The notes under the pieces are model-generated. The model saw nothing but the letters and a program-made list of their open reading frames with translations, was not told where the DNA came from and did no database searches. From NCBI RefSeq assembly GCF_001662075.1, contig NZ_LYPL01000003.1, positions 406,230-470,229 of the forward strand: a stretch of DNA of 64,000 bases, in the 5' to 3' direction. How positions within the stretch are numbered: position 1 is the stretch's first letter; every line of letters begins with the position of its first letter. The position numbers and the translations under genes are program-made. Of the stretch, positions 16,688-25,668 are shown one piece after another. Origin of the DNA: Rhizobium bangladeshense (GTDB lineage Bacteria; Pseudomonadota; Alphaproteobacteria; Rhizobiales; Rhizobiaceae).

Positions 16688-17353
16688 ATGAGAAAGCTTG
16701 TAACTGCGGCCTTCGTGAGCCTGGACGGCGTTATGCAGGCGCCCGGCGCGCCCGAGGAAGATCCGACCGGCGGCTTCAAACTTGGCGGCTGGACCGTCAA
16801 TTACTGGGACGAACCGATGGGAGAGTTCATGGACGGGATTTTTACCGATCCCTTCGCTCTGCTGCTCGGCCGCAAGACCTACGAGATCTTCGCCGCGCAT
16901 TGGCCCTTTGTCGGGCAAGACGACCCCATCGGTAAGGTCTTCAATGCTGCGACCAAATATGTCGCGACGACATCACAAGAGCCGCTCACCTGGGAGAATT
17001 CCCTTCCGCTGCGCGGCGATGCCGTCGCCGAAATCGCCCGCCTGAAGGAGCAGGACGGCCCCGACCTGCTCACGCAGGGCAGCAGCGGACTGCTGCAAAC
17101 GCTGCTGGCGCACGACCTGATCGACGAACTCCGGCTCCTGACCTTCCCGCTCATCCTCGGCCCCGGGAAGCGCCTGTTCGGCGCGGGTGCCACGCCGGCA
17201 GCCCTGAAGCTCACCGCCAACTCGGTATCGACAACGGGCGTCATCATGAGCGTCTATCAGCGCGCCGGCGAGATCAAACCCGGCAGCTTCGCGATGCAGG
17301 AGCCCTCGCAGGCCGAACTGGCGCGCCGGGAGCGCATGAAGCGCGAGGCCTAG
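16688..17353 (+). CDS. dihydrofolate reductase-like (RibD C-terminal domain) protein
   Basis: 221-residue RibD_C/DHFR-fold reductase. The start MRKLVTAAFVSLDGVMQAPG is characteristic, as are LLLGRKTYEIFAAHWP (about residues 58-73) and DLLTQGSSGLLQTLLAHDLI near the middle. RLLTFPLILGPGKRLF lies near the end of the fold. Members are NADPH-dependent reductases, but most of this stand-alone branch have no assigned substrate and are not true riboflavin or folate enzymes. GGGAG precedes the ATG. The stop codon TAG (17351-17353) is formed by the first bases of an adjoining dispersed repeat, so the last residues may differ from those of relatives lacking the repeat. Confidence 0.88.
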   Translation: MRKLVTAAFVSLDGVMQAPGAPEEDPTGGFKLGGWTVNYWDEPMGEFMDGIFTDPFALLLGRKTYEIFAAHWPFVGQDDPIGKVFNAATKYVATTSQEPLTWENSLPLRGDAVAEIARLKEQDGPDLLTQGSSGLLQTLLAHDLIDELRLLTFPLILGPGKRLFGAGATPAALKLTANSVSTTGVIMSVYQRAGEIKPGSFAMQEPSQAELARRERMKREA

Positions 17354-17704
17354 AGCCTTTCCTGGTCAGATTGAAGCATTCTGTTGGCTCAAACGGAGTC
17401 GGATGGTCGACCGGCCGACGCGTGTCGTAGCCTGGCTCTACGGCCAAGCCGGCCGGTCGATCAGCCGGCCGGTTTCAGCCAACCCTCCCGCAGATTTGCC
17501 AGGCAATCTGCAAGACTGAAAATCGCCGGACTCACTGATCGCTTCGCCCCGGCGAAGCGGTGCGGCCGGTGGGCCGGGCATCTCTAGCCAGGATGAGAGG
17601 CGATCGGCTCGGACGAACCTTGGGGTATGCCCATCGCCAATCGCCTATGCCCTGACGAAAACCTGCTCCGGCAGAATGCTTCAATCTAACCAGGAAAGGC
17701 TCTA
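17351..17704. repeat. dispersed inverted-repeat element, copy 1 (interrupted)
   Basis: Non-coding element with inverted ends: the left end reads TAGAGCCTTTCCTGGTCAGA, and the right end, read from the other strand, is almost the same. Its body matches, in reverse orientation, the 165-base copy at 63712-63876 except for an extra block of about 187 bases (17412-17598). Shared internal words include GGAGTCGGATGGTCGAC, GGCGATCGGCTCGGAC and TGCTCCGGCAGAATGCTTCA. The structure resembles the intergenic mosaic (RIME-like) elements of rhizobia, a classification I cannot confirm here. The element begins within the stop codon of the upstream reductase gene. Confidence 0.85.
17412..17598. repeat. about 187-base insertion nested inside repeat copy 1
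   Basis: This block is absent from the other copy of the element, where GGATGGTCGAC is followed after three bases by GGCGATCGGCTC. It contains a near-perfect palindrome, CCGGCCGGTCGATCAGCCGG (around 17448-17471), and the stems CGCTTCGCCCCGGCGAAGCG and CAGATTTGCC/GGCAATCTG. It has no coding potential. It is probably a second palindromic element that inserted into the first. Confidence 0.7.
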
Positions 17705-17715
17705 AGGCGGGCCGC

Positions 17716-17979
17716 TCAGGCGCCCGCGGCCTTGTTCTTCTCGTCACGCTCGAGCAGATAGATGTCCTCGGCGAGGTCCTCCATCTTCTTCGAAAGGGCG
17801 GCGTGTGCATCACGAAGACCCTGATTGTAATAGTGAGCGCCGATCTCCTCGGCGAAGAAATCGAGCAGGAACTCCGCCGGCAGCGCGCCGATCGGCTGGT
17901 CGAGTTCCGTCTCGAAATAGCGGCGGATGCGCGAGACGATCGCCGCTTTCGCTTCCTTGGTAAATTCGATCTTCTTCAT
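17716..17979 (-). CDS. DUF2164 family protein
   Basis: 87-residue DUF2164 protein. The start MKKIEFTKEAKAAIVSRIRR, then RYFETELDQPIGALPAEFLL and DFFAEEIGAHYYNQGLRDAH, match the family pattern of a YF..E....IG....LL.FF...IG..YYN repeat-like core. The function of the family is unknown. The ATG at 17979 is preferred over an upstream ATG (18009) because GGAGAGGTGCCC directly precedes it and the family starts here. The gene is divergent from azlC and its 3' end lies 12 bases from the dispersed repeat. Confidence 0.88.
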   Translation of the reverse strand: MKKIEFTKEAKAAIVSRIRRYFETELDQPIGALPAEFLLDFFAEEIGAHYYNQGLRDAHAALSKKMEDLAEDIYLLERDEKNKAAGA

Positions 17980-18111
17980 GGGCACCTCTCCGCCGGTTGC
18001 GATCAGCACGTTGATGCTTCAGCGAAATCGATTGATCAATCAACGAAATTCAATTGCCGTTGCAGGTCGCAGACCATAAGGGAAAGCTGGATTTCCAACA
18101 GGATCACCCAG

Positions 18112-18843
18112 ATGAATCGCGCCGACTTTGTTGAAGGTTTGCGGGGCGGCTCCGCCGTTGCGCTGGCGTCGGCGCCCTTCGGTGCGCTGTTCGGAGCGCT
18201 CGCGGTCGGAAACGGCATGTCGCTTTCCGAAGCCGCCTTCATGAGCGCCACCGTCTATGCCGGCGCCAGCCAGATGGTCGGCATCGAGCTCTTCGGCCAC
18301 AATGTCGACGCCTGGCTGATCGTGCTGTCGGTCCTCGCCGTCAATTTTCGCCACGTGCTCTATTCGGCGGCGCTGGCGCGCTATATCGGCCATTTCACGC
18401 CGGTGCAGAAATTCTTCACCTTCTTTCTTCTCGTCGATCCGCAATTTGCCGAAGCGGTGAAGCGCAGCGAGGCCGGCAAACAGCTGACCTTCGCCTGGTA
18501 TTTCGGCTTCGGCATCATCATCTACATTCCCTGGGTGCTGATCAGCGTCGCCGGCGGCATGCTCGGCGGCTTCATCGGCGATCCGAAGGCGATCGGCCTC
18601 GATATCCTGCTGCCGGCCTATTTCCTCGGCATCGTCCTCGGCTTCCGCAAGCGCGACAATTTCCTGCCCGTAGCACTCGTCAGCGCGGTGGCTTCCGTGC
18701 TCGCCTATCGCTATGTCGGTTCGCCCTGGCATGTAAGCCTCGGCGCTGCCGCCGGCATCGTGCTTGCCGCCCTGCTGCCATTGGCGCCGCAAGAGCCCGA
18801 TCTCGAAGCGGACGCCCTTCAATCCGAAGTGCACGAGGTCTGA
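18112..18843 (+). CDS. azlC: AzlC family branched-chain amino acid exporter, large subunit
   Basis: 243-residue integral membrane protein of the AzlC/YgaZ family that, with AzlD/YgaH, exports branched-chain amino acids or their analogues. The N-terminal motif FVEGLRGGSAVALASAPFGA and MSLSEAAFMSATVYAGASQM are family signatures. They are followed by NFRHVLYSAAL, FFTFFLLVDPQFA and GIIIYIPWVLISVAGG. About five to seven membrane helices are seen. The ATG at 18112 has AGGA upstream; the frame stays open upstream without family-like sequence. The stop lies three bases before azlD. Confidence 0.93.
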   Translation: MNRADFVEGLRGGSAVALASAPFGALFGALAVGNGMSLSEAAFMSATVYAGASQMVGIELFGHNVDAWLIVLSVLAVNFRHVLYSAALARYIGHFTPVQKFFTFFLLVDPQFAEAVKRSEAGKQLTFAWYFGFGIIIYIPWVLISVAGGMLGGFIGDPKAIGLDILLPAYFLGIVLGFRKRDNFLPVALVSAVASVLAYRYVGSPWHVSLGAAAGIVLAALLPLAPQEPDLEADALQSEVHEV

Positions 18844-18846
18844 GCC

Positions 18847-19152
18847 ATGGAATTCGATCTTCACATGGCGCTCGTCATCCTCGCCGCCGCTGCCGCCACC
18901 TTCGCCACCCGTATCGGTGGCTACATTCTCATTACCCGGATGAAGAGCATTCCGCCGCGTATGGAGGCGGCGCTGAATGCCGTCCCGGCGGCCGTGCTGA
19001 CGACGCTGGTGGCTCCCGCCTTCTTCATCGGCGGCTGGGATTCGAAGCTGGCGCTGATCGTCGCCCTCTTCGTCGGCCTGCGCGTCTCCCACAGCTGGAT
19101 GCTGGTCGCCGCCTGGGTCGTCGTGATGATCTGGCGCCACGCCGGCGTTTAG
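18847..19152 (+). CDS. azlD: AzlD family transporter small subunit
   Basis: 101-residue membrane protein with four hydrophobic helices, partner of AzlC in amino-acid export. It begins MEFDLHMALVILAAAAATFA and contains TRIGGYILITRMKSIPPRME (about residues 24-43), the conserved AzlD signature with the Pro-Pro-Arg loop, followed by LNAVPAAVLTTLVAPAF. Its start is three bases after the azlC stop, so the pair is translationally linked. It converges with the aminopeptidase gene (20-base gap) with no obvious hairpin between them. Confidence 0.93.
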   Translation: MEFDLHMALVILAAAAATFATRIGGYILITRMKSIPPRMEAALNAVPAAVLTTLVAPAFFIGGWDSKLALIVALFVGLRVSHSWMLVAAWVVVMIWRHAGV

Positions 19153-19172
19153 CACCGCCGGGATGGACCCTC

Positions 19173-21008
19173 CTAATATTCCAGCGGAAGCGTCGCGTTT
19201 TCAAGCCACGCCCTGACATCGTGATCGTGGATCAGCGGCATCAGCGCCTCGCGCGTGCGGCGGTGATAGTCGTTGAACCAGTGCAGTTCGTCATGGGTCA
19301 GAAGCTCGGGGATGACCAGGCTGCGGTCGATCGGGCAGAAGGTCAGCGTCTCGAAGCCGAGCATGGCCATATCGCCGCCCTCGATCTCCTCGGCCCCGCG
19401 CACATAGATCAGGTTCTCGATGCGGATGCCGAAGCTGCCCGGCCGGTAATAACCGGGCTCATTCGAAAGGATCATGCCGGGCAGCAGTTCCTGCGTCGAA
19501 AGCCTGGAGATGCGCTGCGGCCCTTCATGCACAGAGAGATAGGAGCCGACGCCATGGCCCGTACCATGGGCGAAATCGGCCCCCGCCCGCCACAGCGCGA
19601 TGCGCGCAAGCGGATCGAGATCGCAGCCGCGCGTACCCTTCGGGAAACGCGCCGTGCTGATCTGGATCATGCCCTTCAGCACCAGCGTGAAGAAGCGGCG
19701 ATGCTCCTCCGAAACCGCGCCTATGCCGACGGTGCGGGTGATGTCGGTTGTGCCGTTGATATATTGCGCGCCGGAATCGATCAGGAAGAGTTCGCCGGCC
19801 CCAATCATTCGATTGGTCTCGGTCGTCACGCGGTAATGCATGATCGCCGCATGTTCGCCCGCACCCGAAATCGTATCGAAGGAAATGTCCTTCAGCGGGT
19901 TCTGCATGCTTTGGCCGACGCGGGCACGTGCCGCTTCGAGCCGCTCTGCGGCTGCGATCTCGCTCACCGTGCCGGGTTTTTCTTGCGACAGCCAATAAAG
20001 GAATTCCACCATCGCAGCGCCGTCCTGCAGATGCGCGGCAGCCGAGCCGTTGATTTCGACGTCGTTCTTCACCGCGCGCGGCAGCTTGGCGGGGTCGATA
20101 CCCTCCACTGCCTCTCCGCCCGCCTTGCGAATGACCTCGGCGAGCGCATAGGAAGCGATATCGGGATCGATCAGCACACGGCCGCCATCCCTGGAAACAG
20201 CGGCGAGCCGCTCTTCCAGAGCCGAAGGCGGCAGCTGGGTGCAGATCTGCCCGAGATAGGCCTCCGGTTCGATGCCGGTCTTGCGCTTGTCGAGAAAAAG
20301 TTCGGCCCCCCCGTCGGCATGGATGATGGCCCGCGCCAGCGGATGCGGCGTGTGCGGCACGTCGGCGCCGCGGATGTTGAAGATCCAGGCGACCGACGAC
20401 GGATCAGCGATCAGCACCGCCGCGAGTTCCTTCTTCTTAAGATTGGCGGCGATCGTGGCGATCTTGTCGCTCGCCAGCACGCCGGCCTGGGCGACATTCT
20501 GGATGGTCACGGCGCCGAGCGGCTCGGCCGGCCGGTCGTTCCATAGCCTGTCGAGCGGATTGTGCGGCAGGAAGACGAGGCTGCCGCCGATCTCCGAAAG
20601 CGCCCTTTCCAGACGGCGCACTTCGGCGCCTGCATGCAGCCAGGGATCGATGCCAAGCCGCAGACCCTTGCCGCCGTTTGCGGCAAGCCAGACATGCGGC
20701 GGCTCGTTGACGAGATCGCCGCCCGAAAACGTCGAACCGTCGACCTGTTCGGCAAGCTGCGTCACATAGCGACCGTCGACGAAGACGATCGCCTGGGTGC
20801 GCAGGATCAGCGCAACACCCGCCGAACCGGTGAAGCCGGTCAGCCATGCCAAGCGCTCGGAGCAGGCGGGAACATATTCACCGTTGAATTCGTCGGCGCG
20901 CGGCACGAGGAAGGCGTCGATGCCGAGCGAATCGAAAGTGGCGCGCAACGCCGAAACCCGATCCTTGCCGAAGTGCGGCGTGGAGGTAACCTCGAAAGAC
21001 TGGAACAT
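19173..21008 (-). CDS. aminopeptidase P family (M24B) Xaa-Pro peptidase
   Basis: 611-residue metallopeptidase removing N-terminal residues before proline. It has the long three-domain form with two creatinase-like N-terminal domains (PRADEFNGEYVPACSERLAW is typical) and a C-terminal pita-bread catalytic domain. The metal ligands are visible as IDSGAQYINGTTDITRT (two Asp), HGTGHGVGSYLSVHEGP (His) and LSNEPGYY plus IRIENL (two Glu). Length fits eukaryotic-type aminopeptidase P in alphaproteobacteria (about 600-620). The ATG at 21008 (MFQSFEVTS) is chosen over an upstream start that adds 17 residues without family resemblance. It is monocistronic and cytoplasmic (no signal peptide). Confidence 0.93.
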   Translation of the reverse strand: MFQSFEVTSTPHFGKDRVSALRATFDSLGIDAFLVPRADEFNGEYVPACSERLAWLTGFTGSAGVALILRTQAIVFVDGRYVTQLAEQVDGSTFSGGDLVNEPPHVWLAANGGKGLRLGIDPWLHAGAEVRRLERALSEIGGSLVFLPHNPLDRLWNDRPAEPLGAVTIQNVAQAGVLASDKIATIAANLKKKELAAVLIADPSSVAWIFNIRGADVPHTPHPLARAIIHADGGAELFLDKRKTGIEPEAYLGQICTQLPPSALEERLAAVSRDGGRVLIDPDIASYALAEVIRKAGGEAVEGIDPAKLPRAVKNDVEINGSAAAHLQDGAAMVEFLYWLSQEKPGTVSEIAAAERLEAARARVGQSMQNPLKDISFDTISGAGEHAAIMHYRVTTETNRMIGAGELFLIDSGAQYINGTTDITRTVGIGAVSEEHRRFFTLVLKGMIQISTARFPKGTRGCDLDPLARIALWRAGADFAHGTGHGVGSYLSVHEGPQRISRLSTQELLPGMILSNEPGYYRPGSFGIRIENLIYVRGAEEIEGGDMAMLGFETLTFCPIDRSLVIPELLTHDELHWFNDYHRRTREALMPLIHDHDVRAWLENATLPLEY

Positions 21009-21131
21009 GCTGGAAACCCGAATGATTGAAACGAATCCGGTTAATGGGATGCCGGCCATGTTAGCGAAATTTCAATCGATGGGGAGAAAAAGCGTCGAAA
21101 CGAGTCGAAGTCGCTGCAGGCGCCCAATATT

Positions 21132-21160
21132 TTGACAGAACTGTGACGCCAAAGTTAATT
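21132..21160 (+). promoter_or_regulatory. sigma-70-like promoter candidate for the 57-residue ORF
   Basis: A perfect TTGACA (21132-21137) is followed after 17 bases by TTAATT (21155-21160), which is only a fair -10. It lies about 125 bases before the small ORF at 21285 and directly upstream of a sigma-54-like element. Confidence 0.4.
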
Positions 21161-21177
21161 TGGCACGCTTTATGCAT
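21161..21177 (+). promoter_or_regulatory. sigma-54 (RpoN)-like promoter element
   Basis: TGGCACGCTTTATGCAT has the -24 TGGCACG and -12 (A)TGCAT halves with the obligatory GG-N10-GC spacing and only one mismatch in the consensus TTGCA half. Transcription would begin near 21187 and lead into the ORF at 21285. No NifA-type TGT-N10-ACA activator site was noticed upstream. The identification is by eye and the site is untested. Confidence 0.5.
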
Positions 21178-21284
21178 TGGCCGCATGGCTCCCATGAGCA
21201 AAACCCTCTGCCTCCGCATTTCAGAATAGCTATATAGGCGCCATCGAACGGTTCGGACGAACCAGCAAACAAAGGATTTTTGAA

Positions 21285-21458
21285 ATGACCGCCTCTCTCT
21301 CGCGCTTCGCATACAGCAGCCCGGTGCAGGCTGGCGAACGCCAGACCGTGCGTCACGTGATCGGCGGCCGCCGCCCGCAGAGCGAAGACAGCCTCAAGCT
21401 GCTCGGCGCCGGCCAGCGCGTCACGCGCCACCAGGGCGCCCCCAGCTACGCGTTCTAA
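21285..21458 (+). CDS. 57-residue basic protein of unknown function
   Basis: A 58-codon frame with AAAGGA about ten bases before the ATG. The protein begins MTASLSRFAYSSPVQAGERQ, continues with VRHVIGGRRPQSEDSLKLLG and ends QRVTRHQGAPSYAF. It is Arg/His-rich, has no membrane helix or signal peptide, and matches no family I know. Codon choice resembles that of neighbouring genes, with GC-ending codons dominant. A complete transcription unit surrounds it: promoter candidates at 21132-21177 and a strong intrinsic terminator at 21573-21599. It lies between, and is oriented opposite to, the genes for aminopeptidase P and PrmA. A small nucleic-acid- or ribosome-associated protein is possible but unproven. 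Confidence 0.65.
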   Translation: MTASLSRFAYSSPVQAGERQTVRHVIGGRRPQSEDSLKLLGAGQRVTRHQGAPSYAF

Positions 21459-21572
21459 GCCTGAAAGCCCGTCCGTCTCCTCCCTCCCGGACCGGCCTAT
21501 TGGAATGCAGTAGAGCCCGCTCGAGCGCTCCTCCTTCGAGCTCGCGGGCATTGGCCGGATAAACCGGTCCAA

Positions 21573-21599
21573 GGCGGTGCCACCGGCACCGCCTTTTTT
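21573..21599 (+). terminator. intrinsic terminator after the 57-residue ORF
   Basis: GGCGGTGCC, loop ACC, GGCACCGCC, then TTTTTT: a nine-pair perfect GC-rich stem with a T-run on the plus strand, about 115 bases after the stop codon at 21458. Confidence 0.85.
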
Positions 21600-21784
21600 G
21601 TTTTCGTCGGTAGGGTAGGAACCGCCCCCTGCAACGGGAATGGAGCTATTCCACCGGGCCACCGTGTTCAAATTGGCCAGAGATCGTATTCTTTGGTGTA
21701 GCTGGCGGACGGGCCTGACATGAGCGTCTGCACTTTCCCCCGGACGCGCCATCGGACAGGCACTCACCTGGCAATTCCGGCGAC

Positions 21785-22663
21785 TCAAGACCGATCCAAA
21801 TGGATCGTCACCCAGCCGTTCCGCCAGATGGTCCTGACATGCCGGAGTCTCGCACCGCTATAGGCGGCGATCACCTTCCATCGCTGCGCGGCCAGAATCC
21901 CCGAAAGAATCACCGACCCGCCGGGCGCAAGGTGGGCGGCGAGCTGCGGCGCCATCCGGATCAGCGGCCGGGCAAGGATGTTGGCGATGATGAGATCAAA
22001 GGGACCATGCTCGGAAAAAGCAGTCGAATGAAAGCCTGGTGCGGTTCTGGTCACGATGCCCGAGGCAATGCCGTTACGGCGGACGTTGTCGGCGGCGACC
22101 CGCGTGGCGATCGGGTCGATGTCGGTGGCGAGCACAGGTATGTTCTTGAGCTTGCGCACGGCGATCGCCAGCACGCCGCTGCCGGTACCGAGGTCGAGCG
22201 CGTTGCGGACGGGGCGCGACCGGACTACACGATCGATCACCTCAAGGCACCCGGCCGTCGTGCCGTGATGGCCGGTGCCGAAAGCCTGGCCGGCATCGAT
22301 CTCGATGGCGATGTCGCCGGGACGGACCTTGTCGCGGTCATGCGAGCCGTGCACCAGAAAGCGCCCTGCCCTGACGGGCTTCAGCCCCTCCAGCGACTTC
22401 ACCACCCAATCGACGTCGGGAATGACCTCCCGCAGCAGCTCAGCATCAGGAAAGGGGCTTTTCAGCGCCGTCTCGACACGGGAGCGCACCTGCGCCTCGT
22501 CCTCTGCCATCATGTAGACGGAGGCTTCCCAGATATCCCTCTTCTCATCGACCTCGGTGGTGCCGATGGCAAAATCTTCTTCGCCGAAGACCTCGCTTAG
22601 AAGGTCGAGAATCTGTTCGGCCTTGCTCTCGGTCGTCGATACGTAAAGGCGGATTTCACTCAC
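21785..22663 (-). CDS. prmA: ribosomal protein L11 methyltransferase
   Basis: 292-residue SAM-dependent methyltransferase that trimethylates several amino groups of ribosomal protein L11. The SAM-binding motif I is LDLGTGSGVLAIAVRKL (about residues 140-156), preceded by AFGTGHHGTTAGCLEVI, which is diagnostic of PrmA. The N-terminal L11-recognition domain starts MSEIRLYVSTTESKAEQILD. FDLIIANILARPLI carries the catalytic N-I-L-A-type motif. The start codon is GTG (22663-22661). It is transcribed alone or with the SCO1-like gene located 54 bases upstream. Product assignment is secure. Confidence 0.95.
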   Translation of the reverse strand: MSEIRLYVSTTESKAEQILDLLSEVFGEEDFAIGTTEVDEKRDIWEASVYMMAEDEAQVRSRVETALKSPFPDAELLREVIPDVDWVVKSLEGLKPVRAGRFLVHGSHDRDKVRPGDIAIEIDAGQAFGTGHHGTTAGCLEVIDRVVRSRPVRNALDLGTGSGVLAIAVRKLKNIPVLATDIDPIATRVAADNVRRNGIASGIVTRTAPGFHSTAFSEHGPFDLIIANILARPLIRMAPQLAAHLAPGGSVILSGILAAQRWKVIAAYSGARLRHVRTIWRNGWVTIHLDRS

Positions 22664-22717
22664 GATAGGCGGTCTTTCCCGTTTCCGTTGCCCGCCACCG
22701 GTCGGGCCAGCGCCCTA

Positions 22718-23317
22718 TCAACCCTTGCGGACGAGATTCTCCAGCTTCTTTACCGCCGTGTCCGGGTTTTCGCCATAGGCGATCGTTCCGGAAAACCGCC
22801 CGGCCGAATCGAGCAGGAAGACCGAGGCTGTATGATCCATCGTATAGTCCCCGTTCGGATCCTTCTCGTCGACCGGTACTTTTTTGGCGTAGACACGGAA
22901 TCCTTTGATCACCTCGGCGATCTTATCGGGCGGGCCTGAGATGCCGGTGATGCGTTTTGAAACATTGGAGACGTATTCGTTCATGATCTCGGGCGTGTCG
23001 CGCTCCGGATCGACGGTCACGAAATAGGCCTGCAGCTTGTCACCCTTGGGATCGACCTTCTCCATCCAGCCGTTCAACTCGAACAGCGTCGTCGGGCAAA
23101 CTTCCGGGCAATGGGTGAAGCCGAAGAACAGCGCCGTCGGTTTGCCGCGCAACGCCTCTTCCGTGATCGGTCGGCCGCTCTGGGAGACCAGTGTGAACGG
23201 CACGCCGAAGGGCGGTTCCGCCACGACCTGGGACTTCATGGGATAGAATTTGACCGCGCCGAGAACGCCGGCAAGTATCAGAACACCGACCCAGACGGCG
23301 ATGCGGAATGTCTTCAT
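22718..23317 (-). CDS. SCO1/SenC family copper chaperone
   Basis: 199-residue thioredoxin-fold protein anchored by an N-terminal helix (about residues 5-22, IAVWVGVLILAGVLGAVKFY) and facing the periplasm. It delivers copper to the CuA site of cytochrome c oxidase or acts as a thiol reductant there. The copper-binding CxxxC is in GFTHCPEVCPTTLFEL, and the conserved distal His is in MDHTASVFLLD near residue 163. VTVDPERDTPEIMNEYV is also family-typical. No oxidase genes are adjacent. A 384-base gap upstream, shared with the divergent MCP gene, holds its promoter. Confidence 0.94.
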   Translation of the reverse strand: MKTFRIAVWVGVLILAGVLGAVKFYPMKSQVVAEPPFGVPFTLVSQSGRPITEEALRGKPTALFFGFTHCPEVCPTTLFELNGWMEKVDPKGDKLQAYFVTVDPERDTPEIMNEYVSNVSKRITGISGPPDKIAEVIKGFRVYAKKVPVDEKDPNGDYTMDHTASVFLLDSAGRFSGTIAYGENPDTAVKKLENLVRKG

Positions 23318-23701
23318 TGGCGTGATCCTCGATCCAGGCAGATATGGCCGCCCCTGCCGGCGTGATTATAGTCTCGGCCGAAGGGGCGCAATTCAAGAAT
23401 ATGTTTTTTGACCTGTGATTAATTGTCTCGAAGGCAGAGGCCGTTCGTTACGGGAAGTCAATCGAACTGGAACTGGCATCCATCAAAAAGCGGCGCAGTT
23501 TGAACGACTTGCCGCCAAATTGAACAGACAATTTCAACAGAAACATCATTAGGAAAGGCTTAAATCGTCGTCTCTATATTTAGCACTGCGTACGGCCCAT
23601 TGAGCCGTTTTGACATGAAGTCTGCCGAGTGGCGAAAACCCGGACGTCCGCATGAGGATAGGAAAAACATAAACCCGAGCGGTTTGTGAAGGGGTCATTT
23701 C
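23318..23701. other. 384-base divergent intergenic region
   Basis: Holds the divergent promoters of the SCO1-like gene (minus) and the chemotaxis receptor gene (plus). The part 23400-23600 is relatively AT-rich. TATATT at 23575-23580 could be a -10 for the receptor, but no matching -35 is obvious. No hairpin, repeat or small ORF was recognised. Confidence 0.45.
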
Positions 23702-25666
23702 ATGACGAATTCAGCAGTGCGCAAGAGCCTATCGGTCAGCCAGAGGCTCTGGACGCTCGGTGGTGCGGCTTTCATCGGTTTCGGAACGATGCTCGGCGTC
23801 GGCTGGTACGAAAACATGCGGGTCGAAGCGGCCCTGCACCGCGCCGGCGAGATCCAGCAAAACGTCAATCATCTCGGCGACATGCGGCTTGCGAACCTGA
23901 CGATGGTTTTGGCCGCCATGGACATCATCGTCGACAAGGATAGCAAGGTCGTCGAGCCTGAACGCATCAAACTGATCGGTGATTCACTCGCTGCCCTTTC
24001 CGGCGGCTCAAAGGAAATGCGCCTTCTTGCCAGAGAAATGCACGACGAGGCACTGTTGAAGAGCTATGACGCCGACGTTGCCGCAATCGGCAAGGCAATA
24101 CAGGTCGATCTGATCGCGCTGGTCCAACAGGGAGCTCCCGATGCGGAATTCGACAAGATCGACGACGCGATCGACGGCGCCGGCGAGGATCTGACCGCAA
24201 CGCTCGACAAGCTCGCCGCTGACGGCACCGTCTTCGCCAGGCAGCATGTCGAGCTCGCCAATGCCGTATCGCGGGAGGCCCTCATTCTGCAGGTCGGCCT
24301 CGGTATCTTGGCTATCCTCACCATGGGCGTCCTGCAATATGTCCACGGCGGCTCGATCCGCCGCGGCATCGGTGCCGTTCGGGAAAGCATGCAGCGCATC
24401 ATGAGCGGCGATTTTGCCAGCGAGGTTCCGGAAAAGACCCGCGGCGACGAAATCGGCGAAATGGCTCGCGCCGCTGACGGCTTCCGCCTCGCCGCCATCG
24501 AAAAGCGTGACCTCGAAGCCCAGACCCAGACCGACCGGAAGCGCAGCGATGCCGAGCACCGCGCCCGCGAAGCCGCCAAGCTTGCCGACGCAGAGGCCCT
24601 GAACGCCGCCGTCGCCGCTCTCGGCGCCGGCCTCACCCGTCTGTCGGGCGGCGACGTCACCGTTACGATCGACCAGCCGTTCCGCGAAGAGCTGGAGCGT
24701 CTGCGCCTGGACTTCAACCAGACGACGGCGACGCTGCGCAAGGCGATGGGCGATATTGCCCTCAACAGCAGCTCGATCGAAGCCAACAGTCGTCAGATGC
24801 GCGCCGCAGCCGACGATCTCGCCAAGCGCACCGAGCAGCAGGCCGCTTCGCTCGAAGAAACCTCGGCCGCCCTCGACCAGATCACCGCCACTGTCCGCAA
24901 TGCGACCAACCGCGCCGAGGAAGTCGGCCACATGGTTTCGCATACCCGTGAGAATACCGCGAAATCGGACATCGTCGTCGGCGATGCGATGGCCGCGATG
25001 GAACGGATAGAAGGTGCCTCCCGCGAAATCGGCAAGATCATCAACGTCATCGACGAAATCGCTTTCCAGACGAACCTCCTGGCGCTCAACGCCGGCGTCG
25101 AGGCGGCGCGTGCCGGCGAGGCCGGCAAAGGCTTCGCCGTCGTTGCCCAGGAAGTGCGCGAACTCGCCGGCCGTGCCGCGGGTGCGGCCAAGGATATCAA
25201 GGCTTTGATCGGAAAATCCGGCGAGGAAGTGAAGATCGGCGGCGAACTGGTGACGGCCGCCGGTGAAGCGCTTCGCCAGATCGGCGAAGATGTTCTGCGC
25301 ATCGACGAACACGTTAAATCAATCGTAACCTCTGCGCGCGAACAATCGGTCGGATTGAACGAAATCAATACATCGATCAGTCAGATGGATCAGGTCACGC
25401 AGAAGAACGCGGCCATGGTGGAAGAGACGAACGCCGCAAGCCACACGCTCGCTATCGACGCGGAAAACCTGACGCAGCTGATCAAGCAGTTCAAGACCGG
25501 CGAGGGCATGACGGCCCGGCAAACGCCGCGAGAAGCAACCGCCGCCTCGCATTCGAGACCTTCTCCCGCACGCAGCCTGATTGGCAAGGTCGCGGGCGCC
25601 TTCAACGGCGGCTCTGCCGCCAAAGTCATCGCCTCTCCCGCCGGGGACAACTGGGAAGAATTCTGA
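23702..25666 (+). CDS. methyl-accepting chemotaxis protein with C-terminal CheR-tether pentapeptide
   Basis: 654-residue transmembrane chemoreceptor. Helix TM1 is at about residues 17-36, a helical periplasmic ligand domain of about 155 residues follows, TM2 is at about 193-213, and a HAMP domain runs to about 270. The signalling hairpin tip is intact ([20 protein letters not shown], then [19 protein letters not shown]), flanked by methylation helices containing [16 protein letters not shown]. The protein ends in NWEEF, which matches the NWETF-type pentapeptide that tethers CheR and CheB. A basic, low-complexity linker connects it. cheW follows after two bases, so receptor and coupling protein are cotranscribed. 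The ligand is unknown. Confidence 0.96.
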   Translation: MTNSAVRKSLSVSQRLWTLGGAAFIGFGTMLGVGWYENMRVEAALHRAGEIQQNVNHLGDMRLANLTMVLAAMDIIVDKDSKVVEPERIKLIGDSLAALSGGSKEMRLLAREMHDEALLKSYDADVAAIGKAIQVDLIALVQQGAPDAEFDKIDDAIDGAGEDLTATLDKLAADGTVFARQHVELANAVSREALILQVGLGILAILTMGVLQYVHGGSIRRGIGAVRESMQRIMSGDFASEVPEKTRGDEIGEMARAADGFRLAAIEKRDLEAQTQTDRKRSDAEHRAREAAKLADAEALNAAVAALGAGLTRLSGGDVTVTIDQPFREELERLRLDFNQTTATLRKAMGDIALNSSSIEANSRQMRAAADDLAKRTEQQAASLEETSAALDQITATVRNATNRAEEVGHMVSHTRENTAKSDIVVGDAMAAMERIEGASREIGKIINVIDEIAFQTNLLALNAGVEAARAGEAGKGFAVVAQEVRELAGRAAGAAKDIKALIGKSGEEVKIGGELVTAAGEALRQIGEDVLRIDEHVKSIVTSAREQSVGLNEINTSISQMDQVTQKNAAMVEETNAASHTLAIDAENLTQLIKQFKTGEGMTARQTPREATAASHSRPSPARSLIGKVAGAFNGGSAAKVIASPAGDNWEEF

Positions 25667-25668
25667 CC

